From assembly GCA_016235445.1 (NCBI GenBank), contig JACRLB010000003.1, positions 172,714 to 236,713 on the forward strand: a DNA stretch of 64,000 nucleotides, read 5' to 3'. Every line of letters begins with the position of its first letter. Within the stretch, counting starts at the first letter, position 1. Shown here in pieces: positions 1-7,755 of this stretch. A program made the position numbers and the translations under genes. The notes below the pieces were generated by a model, which was given only the letters and a program-made list of their open reading frames with translations, ran no database searches and was not told the DNA's origin. This DNA is from Chloroflexota bacterium (lineage in GTDB: Bacteria > Chloroflexota > Anaerolineae > Anaerolineales > Villigracilaceae).

Positions 1-62
1 AAGAGGCGAAAGGTTCTCATTCCCGTAAATCGGACATATAATTCGTCAAACTCGGAGGAGTC

Positions 63-437
63 ATGGACACCACCCTGCACATCTCGAAAGAACAAATCCA
101 GGGAGATATTCCCATCACGGTCCTGCATTTGCGCGGCTGGTTGAATGCCCAAAGCGAGGAGTCTTTGCTGGCGGAAGCCCGCATTGCCTACGATGAAGGC
201 GCGCGTTTTTTACTGCTCGACCTCGCCGAAGTGGACACGCTCACCAGCGCCGGGATGCGCGCCATGCACAAAGTATACAAGTTGTTCACCCCGCAGGAGG
301 AGAGATTGAAGGCGCTGCGCGTGAAGATGTGCAACGCGCCCCAGCAGGTCTATGATGTGTTGGGCATCACCGGCTTTTTACATAATATTCCAAATTACGA
401 AACCCTGCGTGAGGCGGTGGAATCGTTTGGGGAATGA
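63..437 (+). CDS. STAS-domain protein (anti-sigma factor antagonist-like)
   Basis: A 124-residue protein consisting of one STAS domain, the fold of SpoIIAA/RsbV-type anti-sigma-factor antagonists. Visible: an N-terminal beta strand (ITVLHLRGWL) and the segment LLDLAEVDTLTSAG, where T61/S62 sit where these proteins are phosphorylated before the following helix. A strong Shine-Dalgarno GGAGGAG (54-60) fixes the start, and a TATAAT (37-42) lies upstream. No anti-sigma kinase gene is adjacent, so the partner is unknown. A SRPBCC gene and a two-component system follow on the same strand. The family call is firm; the regulatory target is unknown. Confidence 0.85.
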   Translation: MDTTLHISKEQIQGDIPITVLHLRGWLNAQSEESLLAEARIAYDEGARFLLLDLAEVDTLTSAGMRAMHKVYKLFTPQEERLKALRVKMCNAPQQVYDVLGITGFLHNIPNYETLREAVESFGE

Positions 438-451
438 ATTGAATTTTCGTA

Positions 452-473
452 GGGCAAATCTATAGATTTGCCC
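452..473. repeat. Short palindromic intergenic repeat
   Basis: GGGCAAATCT followed by its near-perfect inverse AGATTTGCCC forms a compact hairpin between the STAS and SRPBCC genes. It belongs to the small family of about 20-30 bp palindromes also seen near 15801, 22400 and 57841. Confidence 0.7.
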
Positions 474-545
474 CATAACAAACCGCCAACGATAGGGGTT
501 TCGACAAGACTGTCTCATTGGGCACAGAGGCAACCCAGATCAAAT

Positions 546-1001
546 ATGCCAATCTATACTCTTGAGTTTCAAACACAAATAAAAGTTTCTCCGCAAATGA
601 TTTACGATCATTTGCGCGACCCGCATAGTTTTGTGGGTCTACAGCCTTTGCTCACGCACGTGGAGGCGGTCCATTTCGATCAGCGGGATGGAAAAAGGAT
701 GGTCTCCTATGACACGGTGGAGGCCTTCCGTGGGATGGGCATCGTTCTCTATCGCAACCGCATCCATGTGCAGACGGTTTTCACGAATCCGCCTCAGCAG
801 TTTGACACGGTGGTGCATAGCTTCCCGAATATCACCTTGAATGTGGAATACAACTTCTCACAGCAGGATGGGGGCACGCTTGTGAAAGAGACGATGCATA
901 TCCAGATGTATGCCTGGCTGGCGAAGTTTGTAACCAATGAAGCAACGAAGGCGCAAACCGCTGTGCTTGCGAACTTGAAGAAGCGGCTGGAAGGCGTGTG
1001 A
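546..1001 (+). CDS. SRPBCC family protein (polyketide cyclase/START-like fold)
   Basis: A 151-residue protein of the SRPBCC hydrophobic-ligand-binding superfamily. It opens with a short beta strand (IYTLEFQTQIKV), then a helix with the family-typical phrase SPQMIYDHLRDP, alternating beta strands and a long C-terminal helix (VTNEATKAQTAVLANLKKRL). The frame is open from 468, but ATG 546 is preferred because the upstream residues come from a dispersed repeat and do not look like protein. The product may bind or transport a lipid-like ligand; no catalytic residues can be assigned. The response-regulator gene begins 7 bp after its stop, so they probably share a transcript. Confidence 0.7.
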   Translation: MPIYTLEFQTQIKVSPQMIYDHLRDPHSFVGLQPLLTHVEAVHFDQRDGKRMVSYDTVEAFRGMGIVLYRNRIHVQTVFTNPPQQFDTVVHSFPNITLNVEYNFSQQDGGTLVKETMHIQMYAWLAKFVTNEATKAQTAVLANLKKRLEGV

Positions 1002-1008
1002 ATCTTCC

Positions 1009-1701
1009 ATGAGTGAAAAACGCATTCTGGTGGTGGAGGACGAGCCAAGCCTGGCCGAGGTGGTGAGTCTTTATTTAAAGCGCGCGGGCTTTCAGGTGCA
1101 GGTTGCCGCGGATGGAAAACAGGCCATGAATATCCTGGAAAAGCAGATACCGGACTTTGTGATTCTGGATTTGATGCTCCCTGAAGTGGACGGGCTTGCG
1201 CTGACCCGCTGGCTGAGAGACCGTTCGGATGTGCCGATCATCATGGTGACTGCGCGGCGCGAGGAGATTGACCGCATTGCGGGACTCGAAATGGGCGCGG
1301 ATGATTACGTGGTGAAACCGTTCAGCCCGCAGGAGTTGGTGAGCCGTGTTCGGGCGGTGTTAAGGCGCATTGGACGGGAACAGCCCGGGGCGGAGTCGGA
1401 GCGGGAGTTGTCTTTTGATTCCATCACCATCAACTCACTCACCCGCATTGTGATGGTGCGAGAGTCGCAGATCGAATTGACTGCAAAGGAGTTCGATATG
1501 TTGTATCTTTTGGCGCGTCACCCCAAACAGGTGTTTACGCGCGCTCAATTGCTCGAGCGGGTGTGGGGCGGCGCGGAGTATATTGACCCTGGAACCGTCA
1601 CGGTGCATGTGCGCCGCCTGCGCGAGAAAATCGAAAGCGACCCGTCTTCGCCGAAACATTTGCTGACGGTGTGGGGCGTTGGATATAAATTCGAGCCATG
1701 A
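1009..1701 (+). CDS. OmpR/PhoB-family response regulator
   Basis: A 230-residue DNA-binding response regulator. The receiver domain (about 1-120) carries the acidic pair E10/D11, phosphoacceptor D54 (FVILDLMLPEVDG), T81 and K103. A C-terminal winged helix (about 130-230) ends in the typical EYIDPGTVTVHVRRLREKI segment and GVGYKF. It is translationally coupled to the histidine kinase downstream through an ATGA overlap at 1698, so the two form a cognate pair. Target genes are unknown. The redoxin-msrP-msrQ operon starts shortly after the kinase and is a reasonable candidate; that is inference from position. Confidence 0.95.
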   Translation: MSEKRILVVEDEPSLAEVVSLYLKRAGFQVQVAADGKQAMNILEKQIPDFVILDLMLPEVDGLALTRWLRDRSDVPIIMVTARREEIDRIAGLEMGADDYVVKPFSPQELVSRVRAVLRRIGREQPGAESERELSFDSITINSLTRIVMVRESQIELTAKEFDMLYLLARHPKQVFTRAQLLERVWGGAEYIDPGTVTVHVRRLREKIESDPSSPKHLLTVWGVGYKFEP

Positions 1702-2924
1702 AAACATCCCCTGTCTTTCGTTTCATCGCAGGTATTCTGCTGATCTTTCTGATCTCGCTTGCCGTCTTCAATATGATGATGGCGCCGCCTTTATATGAAC
1801 TGGGATTGATGGCGTTGTTTCTGGGCATCACTGCATTTGTTTCGGCGCTGGCTGGTTACATCGCGTATCGTTTTGGATGGCTGTCGCTTTCGCCGACCTT
1901 GCGCTGGTCTTTGCTGGGCGGGTACGCGCTATCCAGCCTGCTTACTTTTTTCAACATTTGGTTTTCAGCGCAGTTGATGTTTGCAAGCCAGCATGACCTT
2001 CTGCTTGCGATTGTTCTGCTTGTCTTCGCCAGCGGCATGGCCATGGCGCTGGGATATTTTCTCTCGAGCGCCATTACAGACCGCGTCCATGTATTGAAAG
2101 ACGCGGCGGAAAAACTTGCCGAAGGCGATTTGAAAACGCGAGTCCCTGTGTATGGGCGGGATGAAATTGCCATGCTGGCGCATACCTTCAACCAGATGGC
2201 CGAACAACTCGAAGCCGTGGACAGCAAACAACGCGAGCTTGAGCAGTTGCGCGCAGATTTGATCGCCTGGGTTGGGCATGATCTTCAAACGCCGCTGGCA
2301 TCCATCCGCGCGATTCTGGAAGCTATTGAAGATGATGTCGTAGAAGACCCGCAAACGATCAAACGCTATTTGAATACCGCCCAGCGCGATGTGCGCGCTC
2401 TTTCCGCGCTGATAGATGATCTCTTTCAAATGGCACAGTTGAACGCTGGCGGCATTCCCCTCGACCGCGCAAAATCGTCCCTCGCAGACCTGATCTCCGA
2501 TACCCTTGAATCGTTTTCAGAGTTGGCCGCCCGTCAGCAGGTGAAACTTGAAGGCAGTGTGGCCGCGGATGTGGACCCCGTCCGCATGGATACCCAGCGC
2601 ATCGGGCGCGTGCTCAACAACCTGATTGGCAACGCGCTTCGGCACACACCCAGTCAGGGTGAAGTAAAAGTCCACGCGCGGCGGACAGGCGCGGGCGTGG
2701 AAGTGAGCGTGTCTGATACGGGCGAGGGAATCCGCAGAGAAGACCTTCCGCATATCTTTGAAAGTTTTTATCGCGGTGAAAAATCCCGCAGTCGCAACAC
2801 AGGCGGGGCGGGCCTTGGGCTTGCCATTTCACGCGGAATTGTGCAGGCGCACGGCGGCGAGCTAAACGTCGAAAGCGCACCGCCGCCACAGAGGGGAAGT
2901 CGCTTCACGTTTAATTTACCCTAA
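1698..2924 (+). CDS. Sensor histidine kinase (HAMP-HisKA-HATPase)
   Basis: A 408-residue membrane kinase. Hydrophobic segments lie near residues 8-28, 35-58, 72-92 and 101-123 with little periplasmic sequence, so it has no large extracellular sensor and may sense a membrane or redox state. A HAMP linker follows (RVHVLKDAAEKLAEGDLKTRV). H194 in WVGHDLQTPLASI is the phosphorylated histidine. The ATPase domain shows NLIGNALRHTP (N box), VSDTGEGI (G1) and GGAGLGLAIS (G2). It phosphorylates the upstream-encoded regulator, with which it overlaps by 4 bp. Confidence 0.95.
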   Translation: MKTSPVFRFIAGILLIFLISLAVFNMMMAPPLYELGLMALFLGITAFVSALAGYIAYRFGWLSLSPTLRWSLLGGYALSSLLTFFNIWFSAQLMFASQHDLLLAIVLLVFASGMAMALGYFLSSAITDRVHVLKDAAEKLAEGDLKTRVPVYGRDEIAMLAHTFNQMAEQLEAVDSKQRELEQLRADLIAWVGHDLQTPLASIRAILEAIEDDVVEDPQTIKRYLNTAQRDVRALSALIDDLFQMAQLNAGGIPLDRAKSSLADLISDTLESFSELAARQQVKLEGSVAADVDPVRMDTQRIGRVLNNLIGNALRHTPSQGEVKVHARRTGAGVEVSVSDTGEGIRREDLPHIFESFYRGEKSRSRNTGGAGLGLAISRGIVQAHGGELNVESAPPPQRGSRFTFNLP

Positions 2925-2996
2925 CAAAACTCTCACTCTCGCGTAATCTTTTTGTAAGGAAGTTTTCTTAAAATCACCCCATCATAAAGGTGATAA

Positions 2997-3545
2997 ATGA
3001 AACGATACTTACTTGGATTACTGTTTTTGCTGACCGCTTGTACTGCCGCATCCAAATCTTCCGAACCCGTCATGCCGACCATCCACGCTTCCTACCCTGA
3101 CCTCGGGCCTGCTCCCGAACTGACGAATGATTCCTGGCTGAATGTGGACTCGCCCCTGCGCCTCGCAGATCTGCGCGGCAAAGTCGTCGCAATTGACATG
3201 TGGACCTTTGGCTGAATTAATTGCCAGCATGTGATTCCTTCGTTGAAGGAATGGGACGAAAAATACCGCGAACAGGGACTCGTCATCATCGGCAACCACT
3301 ACCCCGAGTTTTCCTTTGAAGCAGACCTCACCAACCTGCAAGCCGCTGTTGCGGAATATGGAATTGAATACCCCGTAACACAGGATAACGAAGGCAAAAC
3401 CTGGCAGGCCTACAATAACCGATACTGGCCCACGCTTTATCTGATCGACAAAAATGGACACATCCGCTACGTTCACATTGGCGAAGGAAATTACAACGAA
3501 ACCGAAGCCGCCATACAAGCTTTGCTGGCAGAACCCCAACCTTAA
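2997..3545 (+). CDS. Probable selenocysteine-containing TlpA-like thioredoxin lipoprotein (UGA = Sec73)
   Basis: Read through the in-frame TGA at 3213-3215, this is a 182-residue lipoprotein of the TlpA/redoxin family. It has a signal peptide with lipobox LLTAC (Cys15), a strand-rich KVVAIDMWTFG, then TGA-Ile-Asn-Cys, a continuous thioredoxin fold and the cis-Pro region NRYWPTLYLIDKNG. Relatives have WTYGCINC here, so the stop replaces exactly the nucleophilic Cys of CxxC and gives U73-I-N-C76. The sequence after the TGA keeps frame with no other lesion. A hairpin fitting a bacterial SECIS lies at 3234-3252. Start: ATG 2997 with AAGGTG upstream. msrP follows after 24 bp and msrQ after that, so the protein may supply reductant in the envelope. 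The alternative is a recent nonsense mutation (TGC to TGA). No sel genes are in this window. Confidence 0.75.
3213..3252 (+). promoter_or_regulatory. Candidate bacterial SECIS element downstream of UGA
   Basis: After the TGA (3213-3215), an 8-bp perfect stem ATTCCTTC (3234-3241) / GAAGGAAT (3245-3252) closes a three-base GTT loop. The loop begins 26 nt after the TGA and starts with G followed by U. Published bSECIS descriptions require a small apical loop with G in its first positions roughly 16-37 nt from the UGA, so position and loop both fit. The hairpin lies inside coding sequence, as bacterial SECIS elements do. Confidence 0.65.
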
Positions 3546-3569
3546 TTCCAGAAAGAGGATAGAGAAATT

Positions 3570-4523
3570 ATGAGCCACCCATTTAAATCCATTCCCATTC
3601 GTTCTTCCGAGATCACCCCAAAGGATGCCTATCTCTCGCGGCGCGATTTTATGAAAGCCGCAGGTCTCACCGCAGGCGCGGCATTGTTAACCGCCTGCGG
3701 GCCGTCAGTGGCGAATGCTTCCGAAGGAACCGAATCAGCCCCAACGTCCAGCGCGACCGATGAACTTGGAAACATCGTCAACACCTTTGAAGAGATCACC
3801 AGCTATAACAACTATTACGAATTCAGCACCAACAAGGAAGCCGTGGCTCCGCTTGCAAAAGATTTCACCACCGCCCCGTGGACAGTGGAAGTTGGCGGCC
3901 TCGTCCACAAGCCGAAAACCTTTGGCGTGGAAGACCTGCTGAGCCTGTTCCCGCAAGAGGAACGCATCTACCGCCTGCGCTGTGTCGAAGCCTGGAGCAT
4001 GGTCATCCCGTGGAGTGGTTTTCCGCTGGCAAGCCTGCTCAAAATGGTCGAGCCAACCTCCAATGCAAAATACGTGCGCTTTGAAACCGTCTACCGCCCC
4101 GAAGAAATGAAAGGGCAGGGCAGTCCCTTCTATCCCTGGCCGTATCAGGAAGGCCTGCGCATTGACGAAGCCATGAACGACCTCGCAATCCTTGCAACTG
4201 GCATGTATGGCGAAACCATGCTGGCGCAAAACGGCGCGCCCATCCGCCTGGTGGTGCCGTGGAAATATGGATTCAAGTCCATCAAATCCATCGTCAAGAT
4301 CGAATTGGTTGCCGAAAGACCGAACACTTTATGGAACAGCGTCTCAACCAGTGAATATGGTTTTTATTCCAATGTCAATCCAAATGTGGATCATCCGCGC
4401 TGGTCGCAGGCCTCCGAGCGCCGCATTGGCGAACTCAGCCGCAGACCCACTCTCCTGTTCAACGGCTACGGCGAACAGGTTGCCAGCCTCTACGAAGGCA
4501 TGGACCTCAGCCTGCAATTTTAA
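3570..4523 (+). CDS. msrP: MsrP-like molybdopterin-dependent methionine-sulfoxide reductase catalytic subunit
   Basis: A 317-residue Mo-cofactor protein of the sulfite-oxidase fold (YedY/MsrP). A twin-arginine signal ([21 protein letters not shown]) exports it folded; the signal ends in a lipobox-like Cys43, so it may be lipid anchored. C138 in [15 protein letters not shown] is the expected Mo ligand, and [18 protein letters not shown] is the family signature near the C-terminus. MsrP reduces oxidised methionine in envelope proteins with electrons from MsrQ. It sits between the thioredoxin-like lipoprotein (24 bp upstream) and msrQ (95 bp downstream). The GC context matches its neighbours. 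Confidence 0.92.
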   Translation: MSHPFKSIPIRSSEITPKDAYLSRRDFMKAAGLTAGAALLTACGPSVANASEGTESAPTSSATDELGNIVNTFEEITSYNNYYEFSTNKEAVAPLAKDFTTAPWTVEVGGLVHKPKTFGVEDLLSLFPQEERIYRLRCVEAWSMVIPWSGFPLASLLKMVEPTSNAKYVRFETVYRPEEMKGQGSPFYPWPYQEGLRIDEAMNDLAILATGMYGETMLAQNGAPIRLVVPWKYGFKSIKSIVKIELVAERPNTLWNSVSTSEYGFYSNVNPNVDHPRWSQASERRIGELSRRPTLLFNGYGEQVASLYEGMDLSLQF

Positions 4524-4540
4524 TAACCGCTATTCCGTAC

Positions 4541-4558
4541 CGCAACATTCATGTTGCG
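4541..4558. repeat. Short palindrome between msrP and msrQ
   Basis: CGCAACAT-TC-ATGTTGCG is a perfect 8-bp inverted repeat in the msrP-msrQ gap. It resembles the palindromes at 15801 and 57841 and has no T-run, so it is a dispersed repeat rather than a terminator. Confidence 0.6.
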
Positions 4559-4618
4559 TGTTTTGCGATATTGCGTAAAATGAGTTAATAACCAGCGCTT
4601 CCGAAGTCTCCAAAGGCA

Positions 4619-5296
4619 ATGAAAAAATTTTCCCGCTACACCCCCCTTCAAATCGCCATCCACCTGTACGCATGGTCAGCCCTCGCATGGATCATCTTTG
4701 AGCTGGCAACTGGCACATTCTCCATCAACCCCATTCAGGAGTTGGAACAGCGCACGGGCCGCCACGCCATCACCCTGCTTGTGCTTTCGCTGATCTGCAC
4801 CCCCGTTAACACCATTTTCAAATGGACAGAGCCGCTCAAACGCCGCCGCGCGCTGGGCTTGTATGCCTTCCTCTACGCCGCCATCCACGTCATCATATTT
4901 GTAGACCTGGATTACGGCCTCGCGTGGAGTCTCATCGGCGAAACCGTTTTGCAAAAGCCATATATCGTGGTCGGCATGACCACCTTTCTTCTGTTGATTC
5001 CCCTTGCGTTCACCTCCTTCGACATCTGGAAAAAACGCCTCGGCAAAAACTGGAAACGCCTGCACAAACTTATTTACATCATCGCCCCGCTTGCCGTCCT
5101 GCATTTTGCCTGGAGCAAAAAAGGCGATCTCTTCACCCTCTCCGGCGACATCGTCCGCCCATTGATCTATGGACTGGTCCTCGCGATTTTCCTGACCTTC
5201 CGCATCCCCGCGATTCGAAAAGCCCTCGCCTCTTTTTCGCCCCGACGGCTGATTCAGTCTCCCAAGCAGGAGTCTCAGCCCGCGCTCCGCGAATAA
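4619..5296 (+). CDS. msrQ: MsrQ-like heme-binding membrane subunit
   Basis: A 225-residue integral membrane protein of the ferric-reductase-like domain family (YedZ/MsrQ) with about six hydrophobic segments. Histidines in AIHVIIFVD, KRLHKLIYIIAPL and VLHFAWSKKGD are placed like heme ligands. It passes quinone-derived electrons to MsrP. The N-terminal pattern (YTPLQIAIHLYAWSALAWIIFE) is typical. Its place directly after msrP supports the call. The final 25 residues are polar and variable. Confidence 0.88.
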   Translation: MKKFSRYTPLQIAIHLYAWSALAWIIFELATGTFSINPIQELEQRTGRHAITLLVLSLICTPVNTIFKWTEPLKRRRALGLYAFLYAAIHVIIFVDLDYGLAWSLIGETVLQKPYIVVGMTTFLLLIPLAFTSFDIWKKRLGKNWKRLHKLIYIIAPLAVLHFAWSKKGDLFTLSGDIVRPLIYGLVLAIFLTFRIPAIRKALASFSPRRLIQSPKQESQPALRE

Positions 5297-5321
5297 CGGA
5301 GCGCAGACTTCAGTCTGCCCA

Positions 5322-5508
5322 GGCAAGCGGATTGAAATACAGGCAAGCGGATTGAAATAAAGGGAGTGGCTAAAAGAATGGGCTAAAAAAACCTCTCACC
5401 ACGGAGATCACAGAGCGCACACATCGTCCCGATGTTCTTTCGGGAGAGATTTCTAAGAGTTTTTCTCCGTGACCTCCGTGTGCTCCGTGGTTAAATCTTT
5501 TGGCAAGC
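5322..5508. repeat. Repeat-rich spacer after msrQ
   Basis: The spacer holds two adjacent copies of AGGCAAGCGGATTGAAATA, then an imperfect inverted repeat whose arms read roughly CACCACGGAG...CTCCGTGGT and contain the alternating motifs CGGAGATCACAGAG and CCGTGACCTCCGTGTGC. No ORF with protein-like composition is present. This is a foldback repeat of the kind common in this genome. Confidence 0.6.
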
Positions 5509-5579
5509 CCACTACATTAGCCACTTCCGAAATAAAATGCCTCTCCCTAAATCTCACAGAAAGGCTATAATTTTGCCCC

Positions 5580-6374
5580 ATGCCTATAAAATCTAAAAAA
5601 TCCACCCCAATAATTTTTGAAGAAGAAGAAATAGAGGAAACCGCCCCAGACGCAGAAGAGTTCATCATCTTCAAGCGCAGTCACTTTTACTCTGTGCTTG
5701 TTGTGCTTGCCTTTGGCGTTGGCATTCTCGTTGGCTATGTCCTCTGGGGGCGCGGCACAACTGCCACAGCGGCAGTCCCTGCCCAGGCGGCGCAACAGCC
5801 CTCAGGTCAGGTGGCTGAGGCGCCAGCCGCACAGCCGCAATTTACCCGCTACGACATCCCCACCGAAGGATATCCAAGCCTCGGCCCGGACGATGCGAAG
5901 ATCGTCATCGTAGAGTTCAGCGACTTCCAATGTCCATACTGCCGCCGCTTTCATGATGAGACCTATCAGGCTTTGCTGGATGCGTACCCCAACCAGATTC
6001 GTTTTGTTTATCGCAACCTGCCGCTCACATCCATTCACCCCGCCGCCATGCCCTCTGCAATCGCCTCGCTCTGCGCCAACGACCAGAACGCCTATTGGGA
6101 GTATCATGAAAAGCTCTTTAGCAGTGAAGCATTGGATGAAGCGACCTTTATTCAATATGCCGCCGATCTCAGTTTGGATGTTGAAGAATTCACCGCCTGC
6201 CTTGTCAGCGGAAAACACGATGATTTCATTCAAACAGACATGGACTTTGCCATCAACCTCGGCGTGCAGTCTACGCCCACGTTCTTCGTCAATGGCCTGG
6301 CGCTTGTCGGCGCACAGCCTCTCTCCAGCTTCCAGCAGTTGATAGACAAGGAACTGGCTGGCGAAATTCCATAG
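5580..6374 (+). CDS. Membrane-anchored DsbA-like thioredoxin-fold protein
   Basis: A 264-residue protein with a short acidic cytoplasmic head (FEEEEIEETAPDAEEF), one transmembrane segment (about 35-57), an Ala/Gln/Pro-rich linker, then a DsbA-type thioredoxin domain (Thioredoxin_4 class). The active site is C118-P-Y-C121 in EFSDFQCPYCRRFH, and the cis-Pro loop is STPTFFVNG. It probably oxidises or isomerises disulfides outside the cytoplasmic membrane. It stands alone between repeat-rich spacers, and a strong terminator follows. It is a second envelope thiol protein near the redoxin-msrPQ genes. Confidence 0.9.
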   Translation: MPIKSKKSTPIIFEEEEIEETAPDAEEFIIFKRSHFYSVLVVLAFGVGILVGYVLWGRGTTATAAVPAQAAQQPSGQVAEAPAAQPQFTRYDIPTEGYPSLGPDDAKIVIVEFSDFQCPYCRRFHDETYQALLDAYPNQIRFVYRNLPLTSIHPAAMPSAIASLCANDQNAYWEYHEKLFSSEALDEATFIQYAADLSLDVEEFTACLVSGKHDDFIQTDMDFAINLGVQSTPTFFVNGLALVGAQPLSSFQQLIDKELAGEIP

Positions 6375-6382
6375 AACTCTGG

Positions 6383-6406
6383 AGTCCATCAGCAAGCTGA
6401 TGGACT
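6383..6406. repeat. Perfect hairpin repeat after the DsbA-like gene
   Basis: AGTCCATCAGC-AA-GCTGATGGACT is an 11-bp perfect stem with a 2-nt loop, just before the terminator. A related TCATCAGCTTGCTGA occurs at 41374-41388, so it belongs to a dispersed set. Confidence 0.6.
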
Positions 6407-6419
6407 TTATGTTCGGCTT

Positions 6420-6452
6420 GGGCGGGTTTCATTACCCGCCCTTTTGTTTTTT
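6420..6452 (+). terminator. Rho-independent terminator
   Basis: GGGCGGGT (6420-6427) pairs with ACCCGCCC (6434-6441) across a 6-nt loop and is followed by TTTTGTTTTTTT. It ends the DsbA-like gene transcript. Confidence 0.9.
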
Positions 6453-6470
6453 TAATTCTCTACCGTACAC

Positions 6471-6541
6471 GCAAACCCTAAAGGTCTCCTTTTCCCTCGC
6501 AGATTCCTGATTCACCGAAAAGACCTTTAGAGAGTGTTTGA
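6471..6541. repeat. Imperfect foldback repeat (CCGTACA / AAACCCTAAAGGTCT type)
   Basis: Left part TACCGTACACGCAAACCCTA then AAGGTCT; right part AGACCTTTAGAGAG. The same left sequence recurs at about 46489-46526, where the right arm reads AGACCATTAGGGTTT and then GTGTAAGGTAG. It is a dispersed foldback family in an intergenic position. Confidence 0.6.
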
Positions 6542-6591
6542 GATGTGCCAAATTCAACCCCGCAGGGGTGTCATGGCTCGTAAAATCAATA

Positions 6592-6702
6592 GGGTGTGTT
6601 TCATTTCAGTTGAAACAACCGTCCCGAAGGTTTAAAAAACGGCAAAAGTCTTCGAGAAAACCTTCGGGACGTTCCATCCTTCAACTCATTTGAAACACAC
6701 CC
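6592..6702. mobile_element. 111-bp MITE-like element with 9-bp target duplication
   Basis: The termini are inverted: GGGTGTGTTTCATTTC... and ...CATTTGAAACACACCC. Inside is a second inverted pair, CGTCCCGAAGGTTT / AAACCTTCGGGACG. The element is flanked exactly by AAATCAATA on both sides (6583-6591 and 6703-6711), a perfect 9-bp direct repeat as left by transposition. It has no coding capacity. The rest of the 6375-6982 gap holds short ATCCCTTCGGGAT palindromes (about 6712-6778) and no gene that I can support. Confidence 0.75.
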
Positions 6703-6982
6703 AAATCAATATCATCCCTTCGGGATTTGGAATTCTTTCACGTAATTTTCTATAATCCTGCCATCCCTTCGGGATTGAACTGCGTAAGGTGAGTTAATAA
6801 ATCCGTGTTTGTCAGTGTAATCCGTCCAATCCGTGTACTTAAGAAACTGTCTCTTAGGGTTTCTTTGCGAGGAAAATGTATGGCAGCGAATTTTTTAAAC
6901 GTTAATCTTAAAACTCCGCGCATATAATTTACTCGGTGGTAAGATAGAGAAAATAAAAAAATCCCCCTGTGAGAGTAGTTCC

Positions 6983-7648
6983 ATGAAAAAATTTGTAGCC
7001 ATTGCGGGCAATATCGGCGTTGGAAAATCCACGCTTGTGAAAATGCTGTGCGACCAGATGAGTTGGGACCCGTTCTATGAACCCGTCACGGAAAACCCCT
7101 ACCTCGCCGATTTTTACCAGAACATGTCTGCCTGGGGGTTTCATTCCCAGGTCTTCTTTCTGACGCATCGCCTGCGCTCGCATTTCAACCTGGCACAGCA
7201 TCCCAATTCCGTGGTGCAGGACCGCAGTGTCTATGAAGACGCGGAAATCTTCGCCCATAATTTATACCAGCAGGGGAATATCAATGACCGCGATTATCAA
7301 ATGTATCGCGAGTTGTACGAGACGGCCGTGCAATTCCTCCCCCCGCCGGACCTGGTCATCTACCTGCGCGCCTCGGTGGATACGCTGATGGACCGCATCA
7401 CCTCCCGCGGACGCGACTACGAGAGTAAGATCACAGCGGAGTATCTGCAAAACCTCAACGACCTGTACGAATCATGGATCGAGAATTTCACGCTTTGCCC
7501 TGTGCTGGCCGTCCCCGCCGATGACCTGGATTACGTGGCCCACAACGGTCACCTGCGCCTGATCGTCTCCAAGATCGAAGCGAAATTGACAGGCAAGGAA
7601 GAGGTGGTCTTTGAGCCTGAGGAAATGGCAAGGGCGGCGGAGGATTAG
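6983..7648 (+). CDS. Deoxynucleoside kinase (dNK family)
   Basis: A 221-residue P-loop kinase that phosphorylates deoxynucleosides in the salvage pathway. Visible: Walker A G9-N-I-G-V-G-K-S-T17, the substrate-site segment EPVTENPYLADFY, the D80-R81-S82 signature (ERS/DRS motif) followed by VYEDAEIF, and the lid SRGRDYE. Length and spacing match the deoxyadenosine/deoxyguanosine kinase group; substrate specificity cannot be read reliably. A second family member lies at 10554-11189 on the other strand. The start at ATG 6983 is followed at once by the typical MKKFVAIAGNIG. Confidence 0.9.
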   Translation: MKKFVAIAGNIGVGKSTLVKMLCDQMSWDPFYEPVTENPYLADFYQNMSAWGFHSQVFFLTHRLRSHFNLAQHPNSVVQDRSVYEDAEIFAHNLYQQGNINDRDYQMYRELYETAVQFLPPPDLVIYLRASVDTLMDRITSRGRDYESKITAEYLQNLNDLYESWIENFTLCPVLAVPADDLDYVAHNGHLRLIVSKIEAKLTGKEEVVFEPEEMARAAED

Positions 7649-7674
7649 GGGCAAGGTATACAGGTAAAAAAGAA

Positions 7675-7710
7675 AACAGGTATACAGGTTATAAGCCTGT
7701 GTACCTGTTT
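7675..7710. terminator. Hairpin after dNK, built from the CAGGTATACAGG repeat
   Basis: AACAGGTATACAGG (7675-7688) pairs with CCTGTGTACCTGTT (7696-7709) with one G:T pair and is followed by TTTTCG. The left part repeats the AAGGTATACAGGTA at 7653-7666. It may act as a weak bidirectional terminator between convergent dNK and pyrB. Its sequence belongs to the ACAGGTA tandem-repeat family also seen at 36410 and 56541. Confidence 0.55.
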
Positions 7711-7755
7711 TCGTGTCTACGAGTTTACGCATTTACTTGTTTGCGTTTTACGCTC

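Noticed and set aside
3213..3215. In-frame TGA treated as a plain nonsense mutation producing a 72-residue truncated protein
   Set aside because: The stop lies exactly on the catalytic Cys codon, a SECIS-like hairpin follows at the right distance, and the rest of the frame is intact; a random stop would rarely meet all three. It is kept only as the alternative.
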